From assembly GCF_002803085.1 (NCBI RefSeq), contig NZ_NNBJ01000011.1:399161-463160 (forward strand): 64,000 nucleotides of DNA. Reading direction: 5' to 3'. The notes under the pieces were generated by a model. The model did not search any database, was not told where the DNA came from, and saw only the letters and a list, made by a program, of their open reading frames with translations. Shown one piece after another: positions 1 to 8,370 of the stretch. The position numbers were made by a program, and so were the translations under genes. The stretch's first letter is position 1. Every line of letters starts with the position of its first letter. The stretch comes from Streptomyces sp. CB01201 (GTDB lineage Bacteria > Actinomycetota > Actinomycetes > Streptomycetales > Streptomycetaceae).

Positions 1-2
1 CC

Positions 3-467
3 GACGCCCCCGGCGGACGCAACGGCTGCGACACCCGCGACGACGTACTGCGGCGCGACCTGTCCGACCTGAAGCAGGGGGACCGCAATCCCTGTGTGGT
101 GGTCTCCGGCACGCTGCACGCCCCGTACACCGGGAAGTCGCTGCCGTACTACTACCGCCGGGCCTCCCAGATCCAGACCGACCACGTCGTGGCACTCGGC
201 GCGGCCTGGCGGGCGGGCGCCTGGGCCTGGAGCCCGCAGCGCCGCCTGGAGTACGCCAACGACCTGGACGTACTGCTCGCCACCGACAAGCAGACCAACT
301 ACGACAAGAGCAGCCTGACCCCGGACAAGTGGAAGCCGCCGCGCCACGCGTACTGGTGCGAGTACGCGCGCCGCTGGGTCGGCATCAAGGCGAAGTACCG
401 GCTGACGGTGACCCCGCCGGAGAAGGCGGCCCTCCAGGACATGCTGGCCGGCTGCGGCCGGCCGTAG
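3..467 (+). CDS. HNH endonuclease family protein (DUF1524), 5' truncated
   Basis: The C-terminal 154 codons of a secreted-type HNH nuclease; the gene begins before the window and reads in frame from base 3. The visible part contains the DUF1524/HNH-like core: a GRNGCDTRDDVL segment near the left edge, the QTDHVVALGAAW motif whose Asp-His is the expected metal/catalytic pair, a downstream LDVLLATDKQTNYDKS segment with the Asn typical of the beta-beta-alpha fold, and WKPP..YWCEYARRWV. Two Cys pairs are compatible with an exported protein, but the signal peptide would lie upstream. It converges with the DUF2470 gene one base past its stop. The family is known as putative nucleases; the substrate cannot be told from here. 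Confidence 0.85.
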   Translation, partial: DAPGGRNGCDTRDDVLRRDLSDLKQGDRNPCVVVSGTLHAPYTGKSLPYYYRRASQIQTDHVVALGAAWRAGAWAWSPQRRLEYANDLDVLLATDKQTNYDKSSLTPDKWKPPRHAYWCEYARRWVGIKAKYRLTVTPPEKAALQDMLAGCGRP

Positions 468-468
468 C

Positions 469-1317
469 TCAGCCCGCCGCGGCCTCGAAGAGCCGGTGCA
501 TCGCACGGCGCAGGCCGGTGATGTCGGCCACCGGTTCGGGGAAGTCGAAGCGCGCGTCGAAGGTGTGACCGTCGGCGTGACCGAAACGCACCCGCAGCCC
601 GAACCGGTCGAGTGCCAGTGGAGTGGCCCGTGCCACGCCTGCGCGCTCGACCAGCCCGCACAGCAGACCCAGCTGCTCGCCGTGGACGGCCGCGAGGTGC
701 TGGAGGAGTTCGGGCTCGTGCCGTACCAGCGGATCGGGCGTCGCCCGGGCGAAGTCCTCCGGGTCCACCGCCTCGGCGCCCCACAGATCGTCGACGTAGG
801 CCTCGCCCACTTCGAGCCGGAGCGTCATGCGCCCGGGCGCTGCCCGGCCGGGCACCAGGGTCAGCCAGCCGGAGACCCAGGCGCGGCCCCGGATACGGTG
901 GGGGACGGAGACCGGGGCCACATCCGCGAGTTCCAGGACGGCCGGGACCTCGTCGGCCTGCGCGTGCGTGGCGGCCCGTACCGCCGGGGAATCGGCGGGG
1001 TAGGTCAGGAACAGATCGCCGTCCGGGTCGACGCCGCGTTCGTCGGCCACGAGCTGCTCCGGACGGGCGCTCACAAGGCCCGGTACGAGCAGCATCGCCG
1101 AGCAGGTACTATGTACGAGAGTTCGTGTGCGTTCGGCTGCTGACGGCAGCCGCGCGATTTCAAGTCCGCTGGGACGCGGCTGACCACGATCTGATCGGAC
1201 CTCCGTCACGTGCCCGGCTCCTGAGGAGTCGGGAGAGTCGGCCTCCCGCGAAAGCGGCGTTTGGCCGACCTTCTTCGTGCTGTCCGTGATGTGACTGGTG
1301 TTCCCCGGACGAGACAT
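469..1317 (-). CDS. DUF2470 domain protein (haem/iron-utilization type)
   Basis: A 282-residue protein whose C-terminal half matches the DUF2470 fold found at the end of pyridoxamine-oxidase-like haem-utilization proteins: FGHADGHTFDARFDFPEPV followed by LRRAMHRLFE. The central part looks like the split-barrel FMN-binding-like region (LFLTYPADSP, then VSGWLTLVPG). The start at 1317 is chosen because AAGGAG lies six bases upstream; a shorter start near residue 65-75 would fit many family members better, so the first 60 residues, which look unstructured, may be wrong. A near-perfect iron box lies 14 bases upstream of this start, which supports iron repression and a role in haem or iron handling. 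Divergent from rpsD. Confidence 0.75.
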   Translation of the reverse strand: MSRPGNTSHITDSTKKVGQTPLSREADSPDSSGAGHVTEVRSDRGQPRPSGLEIARLPSAAERTRTLVHSTCSAMLLVPGLVSARPEQLVADERGVDPDGDLFLTYPADSPAVRAATHAQADEVPAVLELADVAPVSVPHRIRGRAWVSGWLTLVPGRAAPGRMTLRLEVGEAYVDDLWGAEAVDPEDFARATPDPLVRHEPELLQHLAAVHGEQLGLLCGLVERAGVARATPLALDRFGLRVRFGHADGHTFDARFDFPEPVADITGLRRAMHRLFEAAAG

Positions 1318-1331
1318 GCGATCTCCTTGAG

Positions 1332-1350
1332 TAAGGTGAGCCTAACCTAA
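1332..1350. promoter_or_regulatory. DmdR/IdeR-type iron box between DUF2470 gene and rpsD
   Basis: The 19 bases TAAGGTGAGCCTAACCTAA differ at one position from the reverse complement of the actinobacterial DtxR/IdeR/DmdR1 consensus TTAGGTTAGGCTCACCTAA. The site is 14 bases upstream of the DUF2470 start codon and 24 bases upstream of the rpsD GTG, in a gap of only 57 bases. Known biology: DmdR1 with Fe2+ represses siderophore and iron-uptake genes in Streptomyces. Inference: it mainly controls the DUF2470 gene, but it also falls in the rpsD leader. Confidence 0.8.
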
Positions 1351-1374
1351 CCCAACCATGGAGGTTTGGAGAAC

Positions 1375-1989
1375 GTGCCTAACCAGTCGCGTCCCAAGGT
1401 CAAGAAGTCTCGTGCGCTCGGCATCGCGCTGACGCCGAAGGCCGTCAAGTACTTCGAGGCCCGCCCCTACCCGCCGGGCGAGCACGGCCGTGGCCGCAAG
1501 CAGAACTCGGACTACAAGGTCCGTCTGCTGGAGAAGCAGCGCCTGCGCGCCCAGTACGACATCAGCGAGCGCCAGATGGCGCGTGCCTACGACCGCGCCA
1601 AGAAGGCCGAGGGCAAGACGGGCGAGGCGCTGGTCGTCGAGCTTGAGCGTCGCCTCGACGCCCTGGTCCTGCGTTCGGGCATCGCCCGCACCATCTACCA
1701 GGCCCGCCAGATGGTCGTCCACGGTCACATCCAGGTCAACGGTGGCAAGGTCGACAAGCCGTCGTTCCGCGTCCGTCCGGACGACGTCGTGACCGTCCGC
1801 GAGCGCAGCCGCGAGAAGGTTCCCTTCCAGGTTGCCCGCGAGGGTGGCTACGCCGGCGAGGGCGAGACCCCGCGCTACCTCCAGGTGAACCTGAAGGCCC
1901 TGGCCTTCCGCCTGGACCGCGACCCGAACCGCAAGGAAATCCCGGTCATCTGCGACGAGCAGCTCGTCGTCGAGTACTACGCCCGCTGA
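1375..1989 (+). CDS. rpsD: 30S ribosomal protein S4
   Basis: S4 binds the 5' domain of 16S rRNA and nucleates small-subunit assembly. The 204-residue length is standard for Streptomyces. The N-terminal zinc-ribbon cysteines of some S4 proteins are absent (PNQSRPKVKKSR), so this is the Zn-independent form. The S4 RNA-binding domain is visible as RRLDALVLRSGIA..IYQARQMVVHGHIQVNGGKVDKPSFRV at about residues 90-150. The GTG start gives the standard N terminus and follows GGAGG; an in-frame TTG nine bases earlier is not favoured. In Streptomyces rpsD is not in the rpsM-rpsK-rpoA operon, and it stands alone here. A hairpin lies 31 bases after the stop. Confidence 0.97.
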   Translation: MPNQSRPKVKKSRALGIALTPKAVKYFEARPYPPGEHGRGRKQNSDYKVRLLEKQRLRAQYDISERQMARAYDRAKKAEGKTGEALVVELERRLDALVLRSGIARTIYQARQMVVHGHIQVNGGKVDKPSFRVRPDDVVTVRERSREKVPFQVAREGGYAGEGETPRYLQVNLKALAFRLDRDPNRKEIPVICDEQLVVEYYAR

Positions 1990-2010
1990 TCCAGGCGTAA
2001 CACCGGAGCC

Positions 2011-4176
2011 TCAGCGCTTCAGCCCGCCGTCCCCCCGCTCCGCACGGAGCGGGAGGCGGCGGGCTTTCGCGTGGCCGGGCTCCGCCGGCCCCCGGCCCTC
2101 CCGTGCGGATGCCAACTCCCCTGCCCCGTCGGCCGGTTGGCGCGCTCCCAGCGCCCGTGCCACCGCGGTCTCCAGATCGATCGAGCTGCCGCGCCGCCGG
2201 TGCTCCTCGTACGCCGTGTCTCCGAGCCGCTCGCGGGTGCGCTCCTCGCACAGCACATGCGCGGCGTAGAAGTACGCCGAACCGAACAGCGGCAGGCCCA
2301 CCGACGGCCAGATCCGTTCCGCCGCGCCCTGGAGCACGGCCGCCTCCACCGGGTCCCCGGTGTCCACCTCGACGAGTGCGAGCAGCTCCAGGCTGAGCAC
2401 CGTGGCCACCAAGTCGTGGAAGGCATGGCTGATCGCGAGGGTCTCCCGCAGCAGGGCGCGCGCCCGCTCCGGATCGCCGCGGTACCAGGCCGCGTACGCC
2501 AGGACGTACAGCGCATACGCGCGAACCCAGCGCTCGCCGTGGTCCTCGCAGACCTCCAGGACCTGCTCGCACGCCGCGACGGCCTCGTCCAGGCGGCCCC
2601 GGAAGCCCACCGCCATCGCCATCTCGACCCGGCCCATCAGCACATTGCTGTTGAGCTCGCCGGCCTCCTCGTACCCGGCGAGGGCGGCGCGGATGAGCTC
2701 CTCGGCGCGCGGCATGTCATCGGTGACCAGGGCCAGACACCCCGTGCGGTGCACGGCGTACGCCACCGCCACCGGGTCGCCGTGCAGCTCGGCCGCCTCG
2801 CGGCACTCCTGTAGCGCGGCGATCGCCGCGACCGCGTCGCCCTGGAGCACCGCCACATAGCCGAGCACCCACAGCGCCTTGAGCCGGGAGCTGTCGTGCT
2901 CGCCCCGGGCGTCCAGGACCTGGGTCAGCCAGTGCCGTCCCTCGGCGAGCCGCCCGCAGCCGGTCCAGTAGAACCAGAGCGTGCCTGCCAGGTACTGGGC
3001 CAGGTGCACGTCCTCGGACGCGCCGAGCGAGAACTCCATCGCGGCCCGCAGATTGGGCAGTTCGCCCTCCACCCGGGCGGCCGCCTCCGCCTGGCGGGGG
3101 CTGAACCAGTCCAGTTCGCACCAGGTGGCGAGCCCCAGGTACCAGTCGCGGTGGCGCCGGTGCAGCCGTTCCGCGTCCCCGGTCGCCGCCAGCCACTCGG
3201 CTCCGTACGCGCGAACCGTGTCGAGCAGCCGGTAGCGGATGCCGGCCGGGCCGTCCTCGCGCACCACCACCGACTGGTCGAGCAGTTCGCCCAGGACGTC
3301 CAGGACGTCGTGCTGCGGCAGATCGGCGCCCACGCAGATGTACTCGACGGCCTCCAGATCGAAGGAGCCCGCGAACACCGCGAGCCGCGCCCACAGCAGC
3401 CGCTGCGCTCCCGTGCACAGCTCATGGCTCCAGCCGATGGCCGTCCGCAGCGTCCGGTGGCGCGGGAGCGCACCCCGGCCGCCGCCGGTGAGCAGCCGGA
3501 ACCGGTCGTCGAGGCGGTGAAGGAGCTGCTCCACCGAGAGCGTCCCGAGCCGGCCGGCCGCGAGCTCCAGGGCCAGCGGAATCCCGTCGAGCCGCCGGCA
3601 CAGCTCGGCCGCCGCCGTACCCCGGGCCTCGGCCGCCCGCTCCCCGCCCCGGGCCTCGGCCGCGCGCTCGGCGAAGAGCAGCAGCGCATCGTCCTCGTCC
3701 ATCGGCGCCAGCGCGCAGACCCGCTCGCCCTCGATCCGCAGCGGCAGCCGCCCGGCGGCGAGCACCCGCAGCCGCGGGCAGCCCCGCAGCAGCTCCCGCA
3801 ACAGCTCGGCGCAGCCCTCCACCAGCTGCTCGAACCCGTCGACGACCAGCAGGAGTTCACGCTCGGCGAGGTGGTCGAGGAGCAGCCGCCGCGGCGCTCT
3901 GGCCGTGTGATCGGTCAGGCCGAGCGCCTCGACGACCGCGTGGTCGAGGAGCGCGGGATCGGTGAGCGCGGACAGCTCCACCAGGCGGACGCCCCCGCAG
4001 TACCGTTCCTGCTCCACCGCCACGGCCGCGGCACGCAGGGCGAGGCGGGTCTTGCCGACCCCGCCGACGCCGGTCACCGTGACCATGCGCGCATCGCTGA
4101 GCAGCCGGTCGAGACGGGCCAGTTCTCGTTCTCGCCCGACGAAGCGGTTCAACTCCGCGGGCACATGGGAGCGCAT
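2011..4176 (-). CDS. STAND/NB-ARC-type ATPase with TPR-like C terminus (AfsR/LuxR-regulator-like)
   Basis: About 721 residues. Walker A is GVGGVGKT at residues 36-43, and a Walker-B-like LLLVVDGFEQL follows about 90 residues later (the usual form is DNCEHL). Then come GIPLALELAAGRL and HRTLRTAIGWSHELC, typical of the nucleotide-binding/winged-helix part of AfsR/LAL-type Streptomyces regulators. Residues from about 390 onward are repeated alpha-helical TPR-like segments (A-rich, LRALAYxxY type). No N-terminal SARP domain and no C-terminal LuxR HTH can be seen, so DNA binding is not evident. The start is uncertain: the ATG at 4176 has a poor ribosome site and upstream in-frame codons exist. Target unknown. 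Confidence 0.75.
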   Translation of the reverse strand: MRSHVPAELNRFVGRERELARLDRLLSDARMVTVTGVGGVGKTRLALRAAAVAVEQERYCGGVRLVELSALTDPALLDHAVVEALGLTDHTARAPRRLLLDHLAERELLLVVDGFEQLVEGCAELLRELLRGCPRLRVLAAGRLPLRIEGERVCALAPMDEDDALLLFAERAAEARGGERAAEARGTAAAELCRRLDGIPLALELAAGRLGTLSVEQLLHRLDDRFRLLTGGGRGALPRHRTLRTAIGWSHELCTGAQRLLWARLAVFAGSFDLEAVEYICVGADLPQHDVLDVLGELLDQSVVVREDGPAGIRYRLLDTVRAYGAEWLAATGDAERLHRRHRDWYLGLATWCELDWFSPRQAEAAARVEGELPNLRAAMEFSLGASEDVHLAQYLAGTLWFYWTGCGRLAEGRHWLTQVLDARGEHDSSRLKALWVLGYVAVLQGDAVAAIAALQECREAAELHGDPVAVAYAVHRTGCLALVTDDMPRAEELIRAALAGYEEAGELNSNVLMGRVEMAMAVGFRGRLDEAVAACEQVLEVCEDHGERWVRAYALYVLAYAAWYRGDPERARALLRETLAISHAFHDLVATVLSLELLALVEVDTGDPVEAAVLQGAAERIWPSVGLPLFGSAYFYAAHVLCEERTRERLGDTAYEEHRRRGSSIDLETAVARALGARQPADGAGELASAREGRGPAEPGHAKARRLPLRAERGDGGLKR
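2021..2065 (+). terminator. rpsD terminator hairpin
   Basis: Two stacked inverted repeats: outer arms AGCCCGCC / GGCGGGCT around a perfect inner stem CCCGCTCCG-CA-CGGAGCGGG, followed by TTTC. It lies just after rpsD and inside the last codons of the convergent ATPase gene, so it may serve both strands. Confidence 0.75.
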
Positions 4177-4343
4177 GGAACACGCAGCGTACTCAAGGGT
4201 ATGCACTGCGTACAATCGGCCTGCTCGACTCCGCCGGTGGTGGGCGGGAACGCGGTACGGGAAGCCATCCGCGGCGCGATAGGGTCGGAGGACTACCTTT
4301 TTCGAGGTTTTCGGGTTCCGACGGGTTGCGGGGAGCGGTGCAA

Positions 4344-4784
4344 GTGTCCGGTGGAGAGGTGGCCGGGATCCTGGTGGCCGTCTTCTGGGCGATCCTGGTG
4401 TCCTTTCTCGCGGTCGTTCTCGTGAGGCTGGCCCAGACGCTGAAGGCGACGACCAAGCTGGTCGCGGACGTGACCGACCAGGCCGTCCCGCTGCTCGCGG
4501 ACGCGTCCGGCGCGGTGCGCTCGGCACAGACCCAGCTGGACCGCGTGGACGCGATCGCGTCCGACGTCCAGGAGGTCACCTCCAACGCCTCCGCGCTCTC
4601 CACCACCGTCGCCTCCACCTTCGGCGGCCCCCTGGTGAAGGTGGCCGCCTTCGGGTACGGGGTGCGCCGGGCCATCGGCCGCAAGGGCGCCGCCCCCGCC
4701 GAGGCGCCCACCCGGGAGGGCCGACGTACCGTGATCGTCGGGCGGACCGTGCCGTCCGCGCGGCGCTCCAAGCGAAAGGGCTGA
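4344..4784 (+). CDS. DUF948 domain membrane-anchored protein
   Basis: A 146-residue protein with one N-terminal transmembrane segment (GILVAVFWAILVSFLAVVLV, residues 6-25), then a long amphipathic helix (LAQTLKATTKLVADVTDQAVPLL...QTQLDRVDAIASDVQEV) typical of DUF948 proteins, and a basic tail. The GTG at 4344 is chosen because GGGGAG sits eight bases upstream; another GTG six bases earlier would place the ribosome site too close. It lies seven bases before the DUF6167 gene and near alaS, a gene order I recall as common in Streptomyces. Function unknown; the coiled-coil anchor suggests an envelope-associated structural role. Confidence 0.85.
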   Translation: MSGGEVAGILVAVFWAILVSFLAVVLVRLAQTLKATTKLVADVTDQAVPLLADASGAVRSAQTQLDRVDAIASDVQEVTSNASALSTTVASTFGGPLVKVAAFGYGVRRAIGRKGAAPAEAPTREGRRTVIVGRTVPSARRSKRKG

Positions 4785-4791
4785 CGCTGCG

Positions 4792-5121
4792 ATGTTCCGC
4801 CGTACGTTCTGGTTCACCGCGGGCGCTGCCGCCGGAGTCTGGGCGACCACCAAGGTCAACCGGAAGCTGAAACAGCTGACCCCCGAGAGTCTGGCCGCGC
4901 GCACCGCCGACAAGGCGGTCGAGGCCGGCCACCGGCTCAAGGACTTCGCCCTCGACATCAAGTCCGGCATGGCCCAGCGCGAGGCCGAGCTCAACGACGT
5001 CCTGGGCATCGGCGAGGGCGAGCCGCCGCGCGAACTGCCCGCGCAGCGCCGCCTCGTCGCCATCGAGACCACACCACAGCAGCACACCAAGCATTCGTAC
5101 AACCGGAATGAGGACCACTGA
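4792..5121 (+). CDS. DUF6167-type small protein
   Basis: A 109-residue protein starting MFRRTFWFTAGAAAGVWATTKV, a weak hydrophobic N-terminal stretch that could be a membrane anchor, followed by charged helices (RLKDFALDIKSGMAQREAEL) and a polar tail. It is in the alaS operon: its TGA overlaps the alaS ATG as ATGA-type coupling (stop 5119-5121, start 5121). The family assignment is from recollection of the conserved Streptomyces neighbour of alaS. No function is known. Confidence 0.8.
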   Translation: MFRRTFWFTAGAAAGVWATTKVNRKLKQLTPESLAARTADKAVEAGHRLKDFALDIKSGMAQREAELNDVLGIGEGEPPRELPAQRRLVAIETTPQQHTKHSYNRNEDH

Positions 5122-7805
5122 TGGAGTCGGCCGAGATTCGCCGCCGCTGGCTGAGCTTCTTCGAGGAGCGCGGGCACACCGTCGTCCCTTCGGCGTCGCT
5201 CATCGCGGACGACCCGACTCTGCTGCTCGTCAACGCGGGCATGGTCCCCTTCAAGCCGTACTTCCTCGGTGAGACCAAGCCGCCCGCCCCGCGCGCCACC
5301 AGCGTGCAGAAGTGCGTGCGCACGCCGGACATCGAAGAGGTCGGCAAGACCACCCGGCACGGCACGTTCTTCCAGATGTGCGGCAACTTCTCCTTCGGGG
5401 ACTACTTCAAGGAAGGCGCCATCAAGTACGCCTGGGAGCTGCTCACCAGCTCCGTGGCGGACGGCGGCTACGGCCTGGAGCCCGAGAAGCTCTGGATCAC
5501 CGTCTACCTGGACGACGACGAGGCCGAGCGCATCTGGCACGAGGTCGTCGGTGTGCCGAAGGAGCGCATCCAGCGCCTCGGCAAGAAGGACAACTTCTGG
5601 TCCATGGGCGTGCCCGGACCCTGCGGGCCCTGCTCCGAGATCAACTACGACCGCGGCCCCGAGTTCGGCGTCGAGGGCGGCCCGGCCGTCAACGACGAGC
5701 GGTACGTGGAGATCTGGAACCTGGTCTTCATGCAGTACGAGCGCGGCGCCGGCGAGGGCAAGGAGGACTTCCCGATCCTCGGTGACCTGCCCTCCCAGAA
5801 CATCGACACCGGCCTCGGCCTCGAACGCCTCGCGATGATCCTCCAGGGCGTACAGAACATGTACGAGACCGACACCCTGCGCGTCGTCATGGACAAGGCC
5901 ACCGAGCTGACCGGTGTCCGCTACGGCGACAAGCACGAGTCCGACGTCTCGATGCGCGTGGTCGCCGACCACATCCGTACGTCCGTGATGCTCATCGGCG
6001 ACGGTGTGACGCCGGGCAACGAGGGCCGCGGCTACGTGCTGCGCCGCATCATGCGCCGTGCCATCCGCAACATGCGCCTCATGGGTGCCACCGGCCCCGT
6101 GGTCCAGGACCTCATCGACGTCGTCATCAAGACGATGGGCCTCCAGTACCCGGAGCTCGTCACCGACCGCAAGCGCATCGAGACGGTGGCCCTCGCCGAG
6201 GAGGCCGCCTTCCTCAAGGCGCTGCGCGGCGGCACCAACATCCTGGACACCGCCATCACCGAGACCAAGGCCACCGGTGGCACGGTCCTGGCCGGCGACA
6301 AGGCGTTCCTGCTCCACGACACCTGGGGCTTCCCGATCGACCTCACCCTGGAGATGGCCGCCGAACAGGGCCTCTCCGTGGACGAGGACGGCTTCCGCCG
6401 TCTGATGAAGCAGCAGCGCGACCAGGCCAAGGCCGACGCCCGCGCCAAGAAGACCGGTCACGCCGACCTGTCCGCCTACCGCGAGGTGGCCGACGCCTCC
6501 GGCGCGACCGACTTCACCGGGTACACCTCCACCGAGAACGAGTCGACCATCGTCGGCCTCCTCGTCGACGGCGTGCCCTCGCCCGCCGCCACCGAGGGCG
6601 ACGAGGTCGAGGTCGTCCTCGACCGCTCGCCGTTCTACGCCGAGGGCGGCGGCCAGCTCGCCGACCAAGGCCGCATCAAGCTCGACAGCGGCGCGGTCAT
6701 CGAGGTCCGCGACGTGCAGAAGCCGGTCCCCGGCGTCCACGTGCACAAGGGCGTCGTCCAGGTCGGTGAGGTGACGGTCGGCGCGTCCGCGTACGCCGCC
6801 ATCGACACCAGGCGGCGCCGCGCCATCGCCCGCGCGCACTCCGCCACCCACCTCACCCACCAGGCGCTGCGCGACGCGCTCGGCCCGACGGCCGCCCAGG
6901 CCGGCTCCGAGAACTCGCCGGGCCGCTTCCGCTTCGACTTCGGTTCGCCCGCCGCCGTCCCCGGCACGGTCCTCACCGACGTCGAGCAGAAGATCAACGA
7001 GGTCCTCGCCCGCGAGCTCGACGTGCAGGCCGAGGTCATGTCGATCGACGAGGCCAAGAAGCAGGGCGCCATCGCCGAGTTCGGCGAGAAGTACGGCGAG
7101 CGGGTCCGCGTGGTCACCATCGGAGACTTCTCCAAGGAGCTGTGCGGCGGCACCCACGTCCACAACACCGCCCAGCTGGGTCTGGTGAAGCTGCTCGGAG
7201 AGTCGTCCATCGGCTCCGGCGTGCGCCGCATCGAGGCTCTGGTCGGCGTCGACGCCTACAACTTCCTGGCCCGCGAGCACACGGTCGTCGCCCAGCTCCA
7301 GGAGCTGGTCAAGGGCCGCTCCGAGGAGCTGCCGGAGAAGATCTCCGCCATGCTCGGCAAGCTGAAGGACGCCGAGAAGGAGATCGAGAAGTTCCGCGCC
7401 GAGAAGGTGCTCCAGGCCGCCGCCGGTCTCGTCGACTCCGCCAAGGACGTCCGCGGCACCGCGCTGGTCACCGGCCAGGTGCCGGACGGCACCTCCGCGG
7501 ACGACCTGCGCAAGCTGGTCCTGGACGTGCGCGGCCGGCTGGATCAGTCGGCGGGGGCGGGCGACCGCCCGGCCGTCGTCGCCCTGTTCACCACGGCCAA
7601 CGGCCGCCCGGTGACCGTCATCGCCACCAACGGGGCGGCCCGCGAGCGCGGTCTCAAGGCCGGCGAGCTGGTCCGTACCGCCGCCAAGACCCTCGGCGGC
7701 GGTGGCGGCGGCAAGCCGGACGTCGCCCAGGGCGGCGGCCAGAACCCGGACGCGATCGGCGACGCCATCGACGCCGTCGAGCGCCAGGTCGCCGAGACCG
7801 CCTGA
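5121..7805 (+). CDS. alaS: alanyl-tRNA synthetase
   Basis: Charges tRNA-Ala with alanine. The 894-residue protein has the full architecture: the class II catalytic domain from the N terminus (RRRWLSFFEERGHTVVPSASL, motif 2 around RHGTFFQMCGNFSFGDYFKE), the tRNA-recognition region, the editing domain with zinc ligands HSATHLTH (about residue 573) and CGGTHVHNTAQLG (about residue 675), and a C-terminal DHHA1 domain ending in a glycine-rich KTLGGGGGGKPDVAQGGG stretch. It is translationally coupled to the upstream DUF6167 gene and, by the same overlap, to ruvX downstream. All expected catalytic and editing residues appear intact. Confidence 0.98.
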   Translation: MESAEIRRRWLSFFEERGHTVVPSASLIADDPTLLLVNAGMVPFKPYFLGETKPPAPRATSVQKCVRTPDIEEVGKTTRHGTFFQMCGNFSFGDYFKEGAIKYAWELLTSSVADGGYGLEPEKLWITVYLDDDEAERIWHEVVGVPKERIQRLGKKDNFWSMGVPGPCGPCSEINYDRGPEFGVEGGPAVNDERYVEIWNLVFMQYERGAGEGKEDFPILGDLPSQNIDTGLGLERLAMILQGVQNMYETDTLRVVMDKATELTGVRYGDKHESDVSMRVVADHIRTSVMLIGDGVTPGNEGRGYVLRRIMRRAIRNMRLMGATGPVVQDLIDVVIKTMGLQYPELVTDRKRIETVALAEEAAFLKALRGGTNILDTAITETKATGGTVLAGDKAFLLHDTWGFPIDLTLEMAAEQGLSVDEDGFRRLMKQQRDQAKADARAKKTGHADLSAYREVADASGATDFTGYTSTENESTIVGLLVDGVPSPAATEGDEVEVVLDRSPFYAEGGGQLADQGRIKLDSGAVIEVRDVQKPVPGVHVHKGVVQVGEVTVGASAYAAIDTRRRRAIARAHSATHLTHQALRDALGPTAAQAGSENSPGRFRFDFGSPAAVPGTVLTDVEQKINEVLARELDVQAEVMSIDEAKKQGAIAEFGEKYGERVRVVTIGDFSKELCGGTHVHNTAQLGLVKLLGESSIGSGVRRIEALVGVDAYNFLAREHTVVAQLQELVKGRSEELPEKISAMLGKLKDAEKEIEKFRAEKVLQAAAGLVDSAKDVRGTALVTGQVPDGTSADDLRKLVLDVRGRLDQSAGAGDRPAVVALFTTANGRPVTVIATNGAARERGLKAGELVRTAAKTLGGGGGGKPDVAQGGGQNPDAIGDAIDAVERQVAETA

Positions 7806-8269
7806 TGCGACGAGGACGCCGACTCGCGATCGATGTCGGGGACGCCCGGATCGGGGTCGCCTCGTGCGACCCCGACGGGGTGCTCGCCACGCCGGTGGAG
7901 ACCGTGCCGGGACGTGATGTCCCGGCCGCCCACCGGCGGCTGCGCCAGATCGTCGAGGAGTACGAACCGATCGAGGTGGTCGTCGGACTGCCCCGCTCCC
8001 TCAACGGGGGCGAGGGCCCGGCGGCGGCCAAAGTCCGCCTCTTCGCCAAGGAGTTGGCGCGCGGCATCGCCCCGATCGGGGTGCGGCTGGTGGATGAGCG
8101 CATGACGACGGTGACCGCGAGCCAGGGGCTGCGCGCCTCCGGAGTGAAGTCCAAGAAGGGACGTTCCGTCATCGATCAGGCCGCGGCCGTGATCATCCTT
8201 CAGACCGCACTTGAGGCCGAACGGGTGTCAGGTAACGCACCGGGCGAAGGCGTCGAAGTGGTTATCTGA
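7805..8269 (+). CDS. ruvX: RuvX/YqgF-type nuclease (16S rRNA 5'-processing, Holliday junction resolvase fold)
   Basis: 154 residues with an RNase H-like fold. The first acidic motif is LAIDVGDARIGVA (Asp10), then VVVGLPRSLNGGEG, LVDERMTTVTA and the C-terminal VIDQAAAVIILQ with the last catalytic Asp. Family members process pre-16S rRNA ends and were first predicted as Holliday junction resolvases. The ATG overlaps the alaS TGA. The order alaS-ruvX-mltG-aroE is a conserved actinobacterial arrangement. Confidence 0.93.
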   Translation: MRRGRRLAIDVGDARIGVASCDPDGVLATPVETVPGRDVPAAHRRLRQIVEEYEPIEVVVGLPRSLNGGEGPAAAKVRLFAKELARGIAPIGVRLVDERMTTVTASQGLRASGVKSKKGRSVIDQAAAVIILQTALEAERVSGNAPGEGVEVVI

Positions 8270-8370
8270 TCGCGATACGGTAACGTTCCGGCCGATGCGG
8301 AGGCATTCGAACAGTCGCCGCACAGCACAAGAGGCGGACCGTCCGGATGCCTCGCGGCTCTAGGGGACCG

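Noticed and set aside
4176..4527. 117-codon N-terminal extension of the ATPase
   Set aside because: It runs over the start of the divergent DUF948 gene and its Arg/Pro-rich translation is typical of non-coding high-GC sequence.
4293..7280. Open frame of about 995 codons on the minus strand opposite alaS
   Set aside because: It lies antisense to the fully conserved alaS; high-GC codon use keeps the opposite frame open. Its Gly/Val/Leu/Asp-rich low-complexity translation has no domain.
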